Source of the DNA: DASRHY01 sp046765875
Lineage (GTDB): Bacteria > Actinomycetota > Actinomycetes > Propionibacteriales > Kribbellaceae
NCBI GenBank assembly: GCA_046765875.1
Contig: JBKPSJ010000034.1
Coordinates: 1-18,539, forward strand
Reading direction: 5' to 3'
DNA: 18,539 nt
A program made the translations under genes and the position numbers. This document shows positions 6,730-13,952 of the stretch, piece by piece. The notes under the pieces were generated by a model. It had not been told where the DNA came from. It did no database searches and saw only the letters and a program-made list of their open reading frames with translations. Every line of letters begins with the position of its first letter. Position 1 is the stretch's first letter.

Positions 6730-7979
6730 AGCTCACAGTCGTCGGCGGCGGGTCGACGTACACCCCGGAGCTCATCGACGGGTTCGCCCGGCTGCGTTCG
6801 GCGCTGCCGGTGGACGAACTGGTGCTGGTCGATCCCGCACAGGATCGGCTTGAACTGATCGGCGGACTGGCGCGGCGCATCTTCGCCCGCCAGGGTCATC
6901 CCGGCAAGATCGTCGCCACCTCCGATCTGGACGCAGCGGTGGACGGAGCCGACGCCGTGCTGCTGCAGTTGCGCGTTGGCGGGCAGGCCGCGCGGAACGA
7001 GGACGAGACCTGGCCGCTCGAGTGCGGATGCGTCGGCCAGGAGACGACCGGCGCCGGCGGACTCGCGAAGGCCCTGCGCACAGTGCCGGTCGTGCTCGAC
7101 ATCGCCGCTCGGGTGCGTGCCGCCAACCCGGATGCGTGGATCGTCGACTTCACCAATCCGGTCGGGATCGTCACCCGGGCCCTCTTGCAGGAAGGACATC
7201 GTGCGGTCGGGCTGTGCAATGTCGCGATCACGTTCCAGCGTAGGTTCGCCGGGCTGCTCGGCGTCGACCCCGCGCGGATGACGCTCGACCACTTCGGGCT
7301 GAACCACCTGACCTGGGAGCGTGCGGTCCGGGTCGACGGTGAGGACCTGCTCCCCAAACTACTCGCCTCGCACGGCGAGGAGGTTGCCTCCGACATCGGT
7401 CTGCCGGCGTCGCTGGTGACGCGGCTCGGCGTCGTCCCGTCGTACTACCTGCGTTACTTCTACGCGCACGACGAGGTGGTCCGCGAGCAGCGGTCGAAGC
7501 CGTCGCGGGCCGCGGAGGTCGCCGAGATCGAGCGGCAACTACTGGAGATGTACGGCGACCCGAACCTCGACACCAAGCCCGAACTGCTGTCCAAGCGTGG
7601 CGGCGCGTACTACTCCGAGGCCGCGGTCGCACTCGCCGCATCGTTGCTGAACGACTCGGGCGACGTGCAGGTCGTCAACGTACGCAACGGCGGTACGTTG
7701 CCGTTCCTGCCGGACGATGCCGTGATCGAGGTGCCTGCTCAGGTCGGCGCTTCCGGTGCGACGCCGTTGCCGGTGGCAACGTTGGAACCGTTGTACGCGG
7801 GACTGGTCGCGCATGTGACGGCGTACGAGAACCTGGCCCTCGAGGCCGCGCTGCACGGTAGCCGGGATCGCGTCTTCGACGCCCTGCTCGCCCATCCGCT
7901 GGTCGGCCAGATCGAGTACGCCGACGTGCTGACCGACGCGCTGCTCGCCCACAACCGCGCGTACCTGCCATGGGCGTGA
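6726..7979 (+). CDS. GH4 family glycosidase, 6-phospho-beta-glucosidase-like
   Basis: GH4 enzymes cleave glycosides by an NAD- and metal-dependent oxidation/elimination mechanism in the cytoplasm; this subgroup usually takes 6-phosphorylated beta-disaccharides. The 417-residue product has the Rossmann start VVGGGSTYTPEL (5-16), GQETTGAGG at 104-112 and VDFTNPVG near 140. It has the metal-ligand Cys in GLCN (Cys164) and His in GLNHLTW (His194), and RGGAYYSEAA at 291-300 with the likely catalytic tyrosine. These are typical of the 6-phospho-beta-glucosidase branch rather than alpha-galactosidases. Start TTG 6726 overlaps the permease stop (TTGA). There is no PTS here to phosphorylate the substrate; the kinase next door is the likely source. 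Action on an unphosphorylated sugar remains possible. Confidence 0.9.
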   Translation: MKLTVVGGGSTYTPELIDGFARLRSALPVDELVLVDPAQDRLELIGGLARRIFARQGHPGKIVATSDLDAAVDGADAVLLQLRVGGQAARNEDETWPLECGCVGQETTGAGGLAKALRTVPVVLDIAARVRAANPDAWIVDFTNPVGIVTRALLQEGHRAVGLCNVAITFQRRFAGLLGVDPARMTLDHFGLNHLTWERAVRVDGEDLLPKLLASHGEEVASDIGLPASLVTRLGVVPSYYLRYFYAHDEVVREQRSKPSRAAEVAEIERQLLEMYGDPNLDTKPELLSKRGGAYYSEAAVALAASLLNDSGDVQVVNVRNGGTLPFLPDDAVIEVPAQVGASGATPLPVATLEPLYAGLVAHVTAYENLALEAALHGSRDRVFDALLAHPLVGQIEYADVLTDALLAHNRAYLPWA

Positions 7980-8965
7980 CGCCCGCGGCCGCGGTGCTGG
8001 CCGTCGACGCGGGGAACAGCAAGACCGACGTCGCGCTGGTCGGCCAGGACGGCGCCGTGCTCGGCACCGCACGCGGCGGAGGGTTCCACCCGCAGATCGA
8101 AGGTGCCGAGGTCGCGGTGGCCGGGCTGGCACCTGTCGTCGCGGCGGCGGCCAGGGAGGCCGGGCTCGAGGTACGGATCGGCGTCCCGATCGCCGAGCAT
8201 GTGTCCGCCTGCCTGGCCAACGCCGATCTTCCGGTCGAGGAGGAACGACTGGAGCGGGCGATCGACACACGCGGCTGGGGCCGGTCGACGTACGTGGGCA
8301 ACGACACGCTCGCGCTGCTGCGGTCCGGCGTCGACGAACTGCGGGGAATCGCTGTCGTCTGCGGGGCCGGGATCAACTGCGCCGGCGTCCGGCCCGACGG
8401 CCGGACCGCACGATTCGCCGCGGTCGGAATGATCTCCGGCGACTGGGGCGGTGGTAGCGAGCTGGCCAACGAGGCGCTGTGGAACGCAGCCCGCGCCGAC
8501 GACGGCCGCGGACCGGCGACCGCGCTCGTGCGGGCACTGCCGGCCCACTTCGGCCTGCCGACGATGCCGGCACTGATCGAGGCGCTGCACCTCGGCGAGA
8601 TCCCATACGCCCGCCGCCTCGAACTGACGCCGGTCCTGTTCGAGGTGGCCGCGGCCGGTGACGAGGTCGCCCGGTCGCTGGTACGACGACAGGCCGAGGA
8701 GATCGTCACGATGGCGACGGTCGCGATGCGCCGGCTGGACCTGCTCGGCGACCCGGTGGATGTGATCCTGGGCGGCGGCGTGCTGACCGCGGGGCACCGG
8801 CTACTGATGGACCAGATCGAGCAGGACCTGAAGGCGATCGCACCGCTGGCGGTGATCCGGGTCGTCAAGACCCCGCCGGTGCTGGGTGCCGCGCTGCTCG
8901 GGCTCGACCGGACCGGCGCTCCCCCGTCAGCTCACGATCGGGTCCGCGCCCACTACACCTCTTGA
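7970..8965 (+). CDS. BadF/BadG-type sugar kinase (N-acetylglucosamine kinase-like)
   Basis: A 331-residue ASKHA-fold ATPase/kinase. The phosphate-1 motif is DAGNSKTD (13-20), followed by GNDTLALL, the adenosine-side GAGINCAGV, SGDWGGGSELA and LGGGVL near the end. This order matches the BadF/BadG/BcrA/BcrD family members annotated as N-acetylglucosamine kinases. It would phosphorylate a sugar with ATP in the cytoplasm. Start ATG 7970 overlaps the GH4 gene by 10 bases. An in-frame GTG at 7976 would give the same GTGA overlap as the other junctions and may be the true start. As the last operon gene it probably supplies phosphosugar either to, or from, the GH4 step. Substrate is inferred from context only. 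Confidence 0.87.
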   Translation: MGVTPAAAVLAVDAGNSKTDVALVGQDGAVLGTARGGGFHPQIEGAEVAVAGLAPVVAAAAREAGLEVRIGVPIAEHVSACLANADLPVEEERLERAIDTRGWGRSTYVGNDTLALLRSGVDELRGIAVVCGAGINCAGVRPDGRTARFAAVGMISGDWGGGSELANEALWNAARADDGRGPATALVRALPAHFGLPTMPALIEALHLGEIPYARRLELTPVLFEVAAAGDEVARSLVRRQAEEIVTMATVAMRRLDLLGDPVDVILGGGVLTAGHRLLMDQIEQDLKAIAPLAVIRVVKTPPVLGAALLGLDRTGAPPSAHDRVRAHYTS

Positions 8966-8980
8966 CCGGCTTGACGGCCG

Positions 8981-8996
8981 TGTAATCATGATTACA
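8981..8996. promoter_or_regulatory. Perfect 16-bp palindrome at the start of the RHH-like gene
   Basis: TGTAATCATGATTACA is identical to its reverse complement, and its last base is the A of the ATG start at 8996-8998. It is strikingly AT-rich for this DNA. TAATCA within it lies 7 bases before the ATG and could serve as a -10 box of a leaderless message. A TTGACC at 8962-8967 is a possible -35, although the 15-base gap is short. It is probably a combined promoter and operator. Confidence 0.65.
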
Positions 8997-9526
8997 TGAG
9001 TACAGGAGGCAGGAAGGAACGGGTTCGGGGGTGGTTGACCGGGCGTCTCCCGTCGGACTGGTTCGACGGCGAGCCCGAGATCACCATCGACCGCGACGAG
9101 ATCATGATCGTGGGCCGGATCCCGGCCCCGTACTACGCGTCCGACGCGTCGGATGCCGAGAAGAGTGCCGCGAACGACGGCCGGATCAAGCAGTTCCGCG
9201 AGGACACCCGCGAGAAGCGGATCGAGATCGCCCGCGAGCTCGAGCACTCCGCCCGGCGCAAGGTCGCCTGGGGCGTCGAGTGCGGCGACACCCGCACCAT
9301 CTTCACCTCGCTGTCGGCGCCGGTGATGACCCGGCTACGGCAGCCCGAGCGGCAGGTGCTCGACACCCTCGTCGACGCCGGCGTGGCGCGGTCGCGCAGC
9401 GACGCCCTGGGCTGGTGCGTCAAGTTGGTGGCCAAGCACAGCGACACCTGGCTGCAGGACCTGCGCGATGCGATGAGCAAGGTCGAGGACGTCCGCAACG
9501 CCGGCCCCGACCGTACCGAATCCTGA
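8996..9526 (+). CDS. Conserved hypothetical protein with a ribbon-helix-helix-like C-terminal segment
   Basis: A 176-residue soluble protein. The N-terminal third has beta-type segments (EITIDRDEIMIVGRIPAP, 28-45). It is followed by a charged, probably helical stretch (61-90, RIKQFREDTREKRIEIAREL). Residues about 102-147 look like a ribbon-helix-helix DNA-binding unit: a strand FTSLSAPVMTRL, then a helix with VLDTLVDAGV, the turn ARSRSDAL and a second helix ALGWCVKLVAKH. The DAGVxRSRSxAL turn is common in Arc/CopG-like antitoxins and regulators. The only ATG start consistent with the palindrome is 8996, and the message is likely leaderless. No partner toxin gene is visible next to it. DNA binding and autoregulation are inferred. 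Confidence 0.75.
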   Translation: MSTGGRKERVRGWLTGRLPSDWFDGEPEITIDRDEIMIVGRIPAPYYASDASDAEKSAANDGRIKQFREDTREKRIEIARELEHSARRKVAWGVECGDTRTIFTSLSAPVMTRLRQPERQVLDTLVDAGVARSRSDALGWCVKLVAKHSDTWLQDLRDAMSKVEDVRNAGPDRTES

Positions 9527-9540
9527 ACGCCACTCAGTCC

Positions 9541-9669
9541 TCAGCCGAGGCGCGGGTCCCCGAAGTCGGCGACCCGGTCGACGAGCACCGGCCCTGACCC
9601 GAGCGGCAGCGGGACGCGCCACACTCCGACGTCCTCTTGCGCCGCGTACAGGCTGTTGCCGCGCCGCCT
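9541..9669 (-). pseudogene. C-terminal remnant resembling a beta-propeller phytase
   Basis: On the minus strand, about 42 codons end in TGA (9541-9543) and contain GNSLYAAQEDVGVWRVPL, then PVLVDRVADFGDPRLG. The LYxxxEDVGxWR run is the kind of blade seen in beta-propeller 3-phytases. Nothing recognisable continues upstream, where the GNAT gene begins at 9684, so only the 3' end of the gene is left. Codons in this frame end mostly in G or C, which supports a former coding role. Identification rests on one short motif and is moderate. Confidence 0.45.
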
Positions 9670-9683
9670 GAGATGCTTGCCCC

Positions 9684-10139
9684 ATGAGCGACGTGTTGAT
9701 CCGGACGGCGACGGCCGACGACCTGCCGGCGATCCTGACCATGCTGGCCGACGACCAGCTCGGCGCGACCCGTGAGTCGCTCGACGACCTCACCCCGTAC
9801 CGGAAGGCGTTCGAGGAAATCGAGGCCGATAGCAACCAGCGGTTGGTAGTTGCCGAGCGCAACGGCGAGGTGATCGGCACTTTGCAGTTGACCTTCATCG
9901 CCGGACTGTCCCGGCGCGGCAGCAAGCGCGGCCTGATCGAGGCGGTCCGGATCCGTGCGGACTCCCGCGACATCGGCCTGGGTACGACGCTGACGAACTG
10001 GGCGATCGCGGAATCGCGCGCGAACGGCTGCAGCCTGGTCCAGCTCACCTCGGACAAGTCCCGGATCGACGCGCACCGCTTCTACGAGCGGCTCGGCTTC
10101 GTGGCCTCGCACGAGGGGTTCAAACTCAAGCTCGGCTGA
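9684..10139 (+). CDS. GNAT-family N-acetyltransferase
   Basis: A 151-residue acetyl-CoA-dependent acetyltransferase. It opens with the family-typical IRTATADDLPAILTML, has a central beta strand pair (RLVVAERNGEVIGTLQL), and the acetyl-CoA pyrophosphate loop VRIRADSRDIGLGTTL (about 93-108, RxxGxG form). The C-terminal strand-helix follows with AHRFYERLGFVASHEGFKL. It closely resembles single-domain GNATs that modify small molecules or free amines, but the acceptor cannot be read. Start ATG 9684 is the first in frame; no strong Shine-Dalgarno is seen. It ends only 4 bases from the stop of the opposing gene. Confidence 0.9.
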   Translation: MSDVLIRTATADDLPAILTMLADDQLGATRESLDDLTPYRKAFEEIEADSNQRLVVAERNGEVIGTLQLTFIAGLSRRGSKRGLIEAVRIRADSRDIGLGTTLTNWAIAESRANGCSLVQLTSDKSRIDAHRFYERLGFVASHEGFKLKLG

Positions 10140-10143
10140 TCGT

Positions 10144-10704
10144 TCAGTGGCCGCGGCCGCGGCGCTGGGTGGCTGACTTCGGGGTACGGCGGCCGGCGCG
10201 TACCCGTCCCGGGTCCACCGTCAGCCCGCGCGGCCAGGTCAGGGTGAGCGACCGGCCCGGCTGGAGCGCGTGCCAGCGGTGCGCGACCTCGTCCAGCCGG
10301 TCCACGCAATCGGCGACGCCATCCCGCCCGGCGTCGGCCTCGCTGACCCATGGCGGCAACTGTTCACCGAGCGCGCGTAGCCGCCACGCGGCCACGCAGA
10401 TGCCGACCAGTGCCTCGGACTCGCCGACGTCGCCATGCGCGACCGAGTCGAGCCGCTTGGCGGTACGGGCCGACCGTCCGCTGCGTTCGGCCGGATCGGG
10501 CGAGAACGAGCCGCCGCCGGCCGCGGCCTGACCGAAGATGCCGAGCCGGATCTCGAAGTGTTCCTCGACCACGTAGTGCGCCAGGTCGTGCGGCATCCAC
10601 TCGTCGTACCCCGGGGCCTGCATCAGCGGGATGTCCGGGCCGTGCTCACGGGTGATCGCGATCCCGTACCGCTTGTCGTCGATGCGGGTGAACGTGACAT
10701 CCAT
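10144..10704 (-). CDS. Conserved hypothetical protein
   Basis: A 186-residue soluble protein of unknown function. It begins MDVTFTRIDDKRYGIAITRE, followed by WMPHDLAHYVVEEHFEIRLGIFGQ (about 36-59), a conserved-looking His/Glu-rich helix. The HDLxHYxxEE pattern could bind a metal, but this is only a suggestion. The middle is helical and Arg-rich, and the tail is strongly basic (ending RRGRGH), which could touch nucleic acid. An AAGG lies directly against the ATG at 10702-10704, too close for a standard ribosome-binding site, so the message may be leaderless or use another signal. The gene lies 50 bases after the metallopeptidase gene on the same strand and could be co-transcribed with it. Confidence 0.75.
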   Translation of the reverse strand: MDVTFTRIDDKRYGIAITREHGPDIPLMQAPGYDEWMPHDLAHYVVEEHFEIRLGIFGQAAAGGGSFSPDPAERSGRSARTAKRLDSVAHGDVGESEALVGICVAAWRLRALGEQLPPWVSEADAGRDGVADCVDRLDEVAHRWHALQPGRSLTLTWPRGLTVDPGRVRAGRRTPKSATQRRGRGH

Positions 10705-10754
10705 CCTTCGAGGCTAAGCACGATCCGGCGCGATGGCGACGGAGTAACTCAGGT

Positions 10755-11891
10755 TCAGGACACCTTTGCGGCGGGAGCGGTGAAGGTGTTGCAGGACTGG
10801 GGCTCCGGGTTCTCGAAGCCTCGTACGCTCCACGTGGCCGTGCTCTTGCGCGAGCCGTGGTCGCGGATGTGATCCTCGCTGTACTCGTCGCCGTGGTGCT
10901 TCGCGCGCCACAGCCACTTGTCGTAGATCCGGCCCTCGACCGGGAACCAGTCCGCATCCGCGCCGAGGTACACCGCCGACAGGCACTCAGCCTGCAGTTC
11001 CACCCGCCGGCTCTCCAGCAGCTTGCCGGCCTCGCTCGACGCGGCGTCCTCCCTCGACTGCGAGGCGTCCAGAATGCCGACGAGTTGCTGTACGTGATGG
11101 CCGTACTCGTGTGCCACCGTGGCTGCCAGGTCGATCCGGGCCCAGGTGTGGTCGGACTCGGCGTACTGCTCGACCTCGGTGGTCCACGACAGGTAGATCG
11201 TCTCGTCGGTCCCGCAGTAGAAGGCGTCGCTGGTCTGGCCGCTGCACGGTGTGGTCGGGCTGTCGCCCTTGAACACCACCAGCTTCGGCGCACGGAACTC
11301 GTGGCCGGCCTCGCGTACGGTCGGCGCCCAGGACTTGTTCAGGCAGGGCAGCATCGCCTGTGCGTATTTGGTCACGCCGGCCTTGGTGCTCGGCCGGTAC
11401 GACGGCTCCTCGCACTTCGACGACACCAGCGGGCCGGTCTGGTAGAAGTCGTTCTGCTTGACGGTCACGGTGTCCTGCGTCGGTGTCGCGGTCACCGTGA
11501 CGGTCGCCTGCGGCGCCGCCGAGTCCGACGCACCCGGCGACGGGGCCAGGGTTGGCTGCGTCAGCGGCCTGTCGACCAGCCCGTCGTACGGCTTGATCAG
11601 CTGCGCGATAGCCGCCACACCACCGGCGGTGGCGAGCAGGCTGACGGCGATGAGGGCGGCCAGCACCGGCCTGGTCGGCCGGCGGCGCTCGTACAGCGGG
11701 GCCGGAGTGGCGTGCCGCCCGGCGGATCGGTCCACCCAGCCGATCACCTGCTGCTGGGCATGACCGCTAAACACCCCAGGATGGTCCGGCTGCGGCGGCC
11801 GGATCGCCGGGCCGACCCGCTCGGCGGTGCCGTCACCGGCTCCGCCGGGCAGGAAATGGCCCGGCTTGGGCGCCGTACCGTCGTCCGTCAT
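10755..11891 (-). CDS. Membrane-anchored neutral zinc metallopeptidase (YpfJ-like)
   Basis: A 378-residue protein. Residues 1-73 are a polar, Pro/Gly-rich cytoplasmic segment, 75-98 one membrane helix (VLAALIAVSLLATAGGVAAI), and 99-145 a Thr/Pro/Val-rich linker outside. From about 147 the peptidase domain follows. The zinc motif HEYGH is at 261-265 (VAHEYGHHVQQLVG), with the downstream acidic ligand region RRVELQAECLSAVYLG at 296-310. This is the standard arrangement of putative neutral zinc metallopeptidases of Pfam PF04228. Extracytoplasmic cysteines (160, 183, 216, 226, 303, 367) could form disulfides. ATG 11891 with AGGGGA upstream is preferred; the frame is open further but that part has no family features. 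The substrate is unknown. Confidence 0.9.
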   Translation of the reverse strand: MTDDGTAPKPGHFLPGGAGDGTAERVGPAIRPPQPDHPGVFSGHAQQQVIGWVDRSAGRHATPAPLYERRRPTRPVLAALIAVSLLATAGGVAAIAQLIKPYDGLVDRPLTQPTLAPSPGASDSAAPQATVTVTATPTQDTVTVKQNDFYQTGPLVSSKCEEPSYRPSTKAGVTKYAQAMLPCLNKSWAPTVREAGHEFRAPKLVVFKGDSPTTPCSGQTSDAFYCGTDETIYLSWTTEVEQYAESDHTWARIDLAATVAHEYGHHVQQLVGILDASQSREDAASSEAGKLLESRRVELQAECLSAVYLGADADWFPVEGRIYDKWLWRAKHHGDEYSEDHIRDHGSRKSTATWSVRGFENPEPQSCNTFTAPAAKVS

Positions 11892-11991
11892 GTCGGATCC
11901 CCTGCTGTCCCGGAGCGTGGCGGAGCGGCTCGCGACCACCCACGGCCCACAAGTATGCGGGCTGAGGGGCCCACCCCGCCCCCGGGTCTTG

Positions 11992-12066
11992 TCAGGAGAC
12001 CTCCTTGGCCGGCGCGACCCACGTGTCGCACACCTTGAGCGGGCCCGCGAACCCCACGGAACCTCC
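11992..12066 (-). pseudogene. Short remnant (or 21-codon ORF) matching the metallopeptidase C-terminus
   Basis: Directly after the TAA of the GyrI-like gene, and in the same frame, the minus strand encodes GGSVGFAGPLKVCDTWVAP followed by AKEVS and TGA (11992-11994). Its end, CDTWVAPAKEVS, closely parallels CNTFTAPAAKVS at the end of the zinc metallopeptidase just downstream (7 of 12 identical, others mostly similar). It therefore looks like the last scrap of a second, tandem metallopeptidase gene. Alternatively, GTG 12055-12057 preceded by a perfect AAGGAGG could be translated as a 21-residue peptide. The remaining 100 bases to the next gene hold nothing I recognise. Confidence 0.5.
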
Positions 12067-12576
12067 TTACTGATCAGAAAGTTTGAAAACCAGATCCGTG
12101 GTCCATTGCGACCAGTCCGGCTGCTCGCGCGGGTCGTCGTTGTAGACCTCCAGCCGGCAGACCCAGTGCTCCCCGGCGGGCTCGTCGGTCTTGTCCCAGG
12201 TGAGGCCCTGCCCGTCCGCCCACTCGAGCAGCCCGGCGGTGGCATCGATCAGTTGGTCGGGGTGACCGTGGTGCGAGACCGTCGCGTACCGGCCGGCCGG
12301 TAACACGCCGCCGCGGATGTCGCCCTCACCCTCGACCGGTTCCGCGACCGGTACGCCGACCTCGATCACGAGGTCGCCGGGCATGTCGATCACCGCGTAC
12401 CGGAAGAACGGCGCCGCGGCGGGCGCGATGCCCTTCGTTGCCAGCCAGTCGAACACCTCCGGCAACCGGTCCGCGATGCGCGGGATCTCCTGCATGGTGA
12501 CCGTGCCGGTGATTCCGGCGTACGGCTGCTCGGCTCGTTCGACGACCTTCGGCTCTGACTGCAGATGTGTGCCCAT
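12067..12576 (-). CDS. GyrI-like / effector-binding domain protein
   Basis: A 169-residue stand-alone small-molecule-binding domain of the GyrI/AraC effector-binding type. The N-terminus (EPKVVERAEQPYAGITGTVTMQEI) is the first strand, typically VxxRxxxPYxGI. APFFRYAVIDMPGDLVIEVGVPV, split here as AAPFFRYAVIDM and DLVIEVGVPV (about 54-76), is the central hairpin. LPAGRYATVSHHGHPDQL near 92-109 is the second half of the duplicated fold. EWADGQGLTW and CRLEVYNDD follow, as usual for the family. No DNA-binding domain is attached, so it may sequester or hydrolyse small compounds rather than regulate. It starts at ATG 12576, 34 bases after the GNAT gene on the same strand, so co-transcription is plausible. 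Confidence 0.87.
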   Translation of the reverse strand: MGTHLQSEPKVVERAEQPYAGITGTVTMQEIPRIADRLPEVFDWLATKGIAPAAAPFFRYAVIDMPGDLVIEVGVPVAEPVEGEGDIRGGVLPAGRYATVSHHGHPDQLIDATAGLLEWADGQGLTWDKTDEPAGEHWVCRLEVYNDDPREQPDWSQWTTDLVFKLSDQ

Positions 12577-12610
12577 GACCGTACAGACTGCCGTGCAATC
12601 CGAAAGTCAT

Positions 12611-13069
12611 CTATCGATGACCCACTCCGACGTCGAGGCGCAGGGTGACGAAGGGGATGGTGTCGCCGGGCAGGACGTACCGCTCCACCTCGATGAAGCC
12701 GTGCCTGACCGCGAAGGCAAGCCCGTCCTCGTTGGAGGCAAGGACGACCGTCTCGATCGGCCGATCGTCGGCGAAGTCCCGCGCCCGTTCGAGCCCGCGC
12801 TCGTAGAGCGCCCGGCCGATACCCCGCCGGCGGTGCTCGGGCAGCACCCGCGCGATCACTACGGCGGCGTCCTCGTCGGCCGGCGGGCGCACGGTGCTGC
12901 AGCCGGCGACCACATCGCCGAGGTAGGCGACCTCGAGGTGATGGCGCCCGGTCCGCTCGCGCACCTCGTCCAGCGTGAGGGGCGCCGTCGGGATGATCGT
13001 GTTGTGGACGTGCTGCCAGTCCAGCATCATCGGCTCGCCGTCGACCGGCTCGATCCTCAGCCCGTCCAC
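12611..13069 (-). CDS. GNAT-family N-acetyltransferase
   Basis: A 152-residue acetyltransferase. The acetyl-CoA loop is VLPEHRRRGIGRALYERGL in the middle of the protein (RRGIGRAL being the RxxGxG/A motif), preceded by ADEDAAVVIARV and followed by ETVVLASNEDGLAFAVRHGF. This is the standard motif A/B order. The N-terminus has WQHVHNTIIPTAPLTLDEV, common in actinobacterial GNATs of this subgroup. I chose GTG 13069 because upstream codons belong to the methyltransferase read in another frame. The start lies 1 base after that gene's stop and lacks its own ribosome-binding site, so translation is probably coupled to the methyltransferase. Acceptor unknown. Confidence 0.85.
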   Translation of the reverse strand: MDGLRIEPVDGEPMMLDWQHVHNTIIPTAPLTLDEVRERTGRHHLEVAYLGDVVAGCSTVRPPADEDAAVVIARVLPEHRRRGIGRALYERGLERARDFADDRPIETVVLASNEDGLAFAVRHGFIEVERYVLPGDTIPFVTLRLDVGVGHR

Positions 13070-13070
13070 G

Positions 13071-13880
13071 TCAACGCCAGATGCTGAGGGTGATGTCCCG
13101 GGCCGTCTCGTAGAAGACGCCGTCCGGACTCGCCCTGCGCAGGAGGTCGCGGAGGTCGTCCTCGAACTCCTGCAGCCGGTCGCCGTACAGGTGTGGTGCC
13201 GAGCCAGACAGCGAGAACACCGACGCCACGATCTGGTCCTCGGTGCGCTCGAAGGTCTGCCCGCGCGGTATCTCGATGAGCTGTGGCCCGCTGAACCCGG
13301 CCCGGCGCAAGACCGCCTCCTCGCCGCCCGGCGTGCCGTCCGGCAGCGTTCCCTGGCCGGCCCGCCGGGTGCTGCCGAGATAGCTCTGAATGAGTTCCGT
13401 GATCTGCTCGCGTGGCGTAGTACTCCCTTCGATCCCTTGGTGTGTGGTTGCGCCGACGTGGACGACCGCTCCGTCGCCGGTGAGCATATGGCGAACCGCA
13501 CCCGCCACCAGGGCTCGATCAAACCAGTGGAAAGACTGCGCGAACGTGATCAGCCGCTGGGGTCCGAGCCCGGCCGGAAGATCCTCCGCGCGCAGGCACA
13601 GCCAGCTCACATTCGTGATCTCGGCCCGTGTCGCCTCGCGCTTGGCCACCCGCAGCATGTCGGCGTCGGCGTCGGCACCGGTAGCCCGCTCGTACAAGGG
13701 TGCCAGCAGCAGAGTCAGCGATCCGGGCCCGCACCCCACGTCCAGGTACTCACCCTGGCCGTCGAGCCCCAACGCGTCTCGCAGCGCGTCGGCGATCTCC
13801 GGCGGATAGGGCATCCGCCCGACGGGATAATGATCGGCACTGCCCTCATACAAGGAGGCGTCCCACTGCCAGGTGCTCAT
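13071..13880 (-). CDS. Class I SAM-dependent methyltransferase
   Basis: A 269-residue methyltransferase of the methyltransferase-11 type. Motif I, which binds S-adenosylmethionine, is YLDVGCGPGSLTLLLA (45-60). It is followed by the acidic strand end GADADADML, the motif around LCLRAEDLPAGL, and AQSFHWFDRALVAGAV, a hallmark of this subgroup. The N-terminus (YEGSADHYPVGRMPYPPEI) fits small-molecule methyltransferases related to UbiE/TAM-like enzymes. Start ATG 13880 is preceded by a GGTCCCGC-type sequence, so the ribosome-binding site is poor. It sits upstream of the GNAT gene with a 1-base gap, and 72 bases separate it from the hydrolase gene before it. The methyl acceptor is unknown. Confidence 0.9.
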   Translation of the reverse strand: MSTWQWDASLYEGSADHYPVGRMPYPPEIADALRDALGLDGQGEYLDVGCGPGSLTLLLAPLYERATGADADADMLRVAKREATRAEITNVSWLCLRAEDLPAGLGPQRLITFAQSFHWFDRALVAGAVRHMLTGDGAVVHVGATTHQGIEGSTTPREQITELIQSYLGSTRRAGQGTLPDGTPGGEEAVLRRAGFSGPQLIEIPRGQTFERTEDQIVASVFSLSGSAPHLYGDRLQEFEDDLRDLLRRASPDGVFYETARDITLSIWR

Positions 13881-13952
13881 GCGGGACCGTCGAGCGGGGT
13901 CATGGTCTTGGACCCTAACCCGGCCCGGCGGCCTCCGCCATCGAGTTCCGGG

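Noticed and set aside
8966..8995. Terminator between the kinase gene and the RHH-like gene
   Set aside because: GACCGGCTTGACGGCCG can form only a short imperfect stem without a T-run; the clear signal here is the palindrome.
10857..12038. Plus-strand open frame of about 390 codons
   Set aside because: Antisense to the zinc metallopeptidase, whose HEYGH motif and membrane helix are clear.
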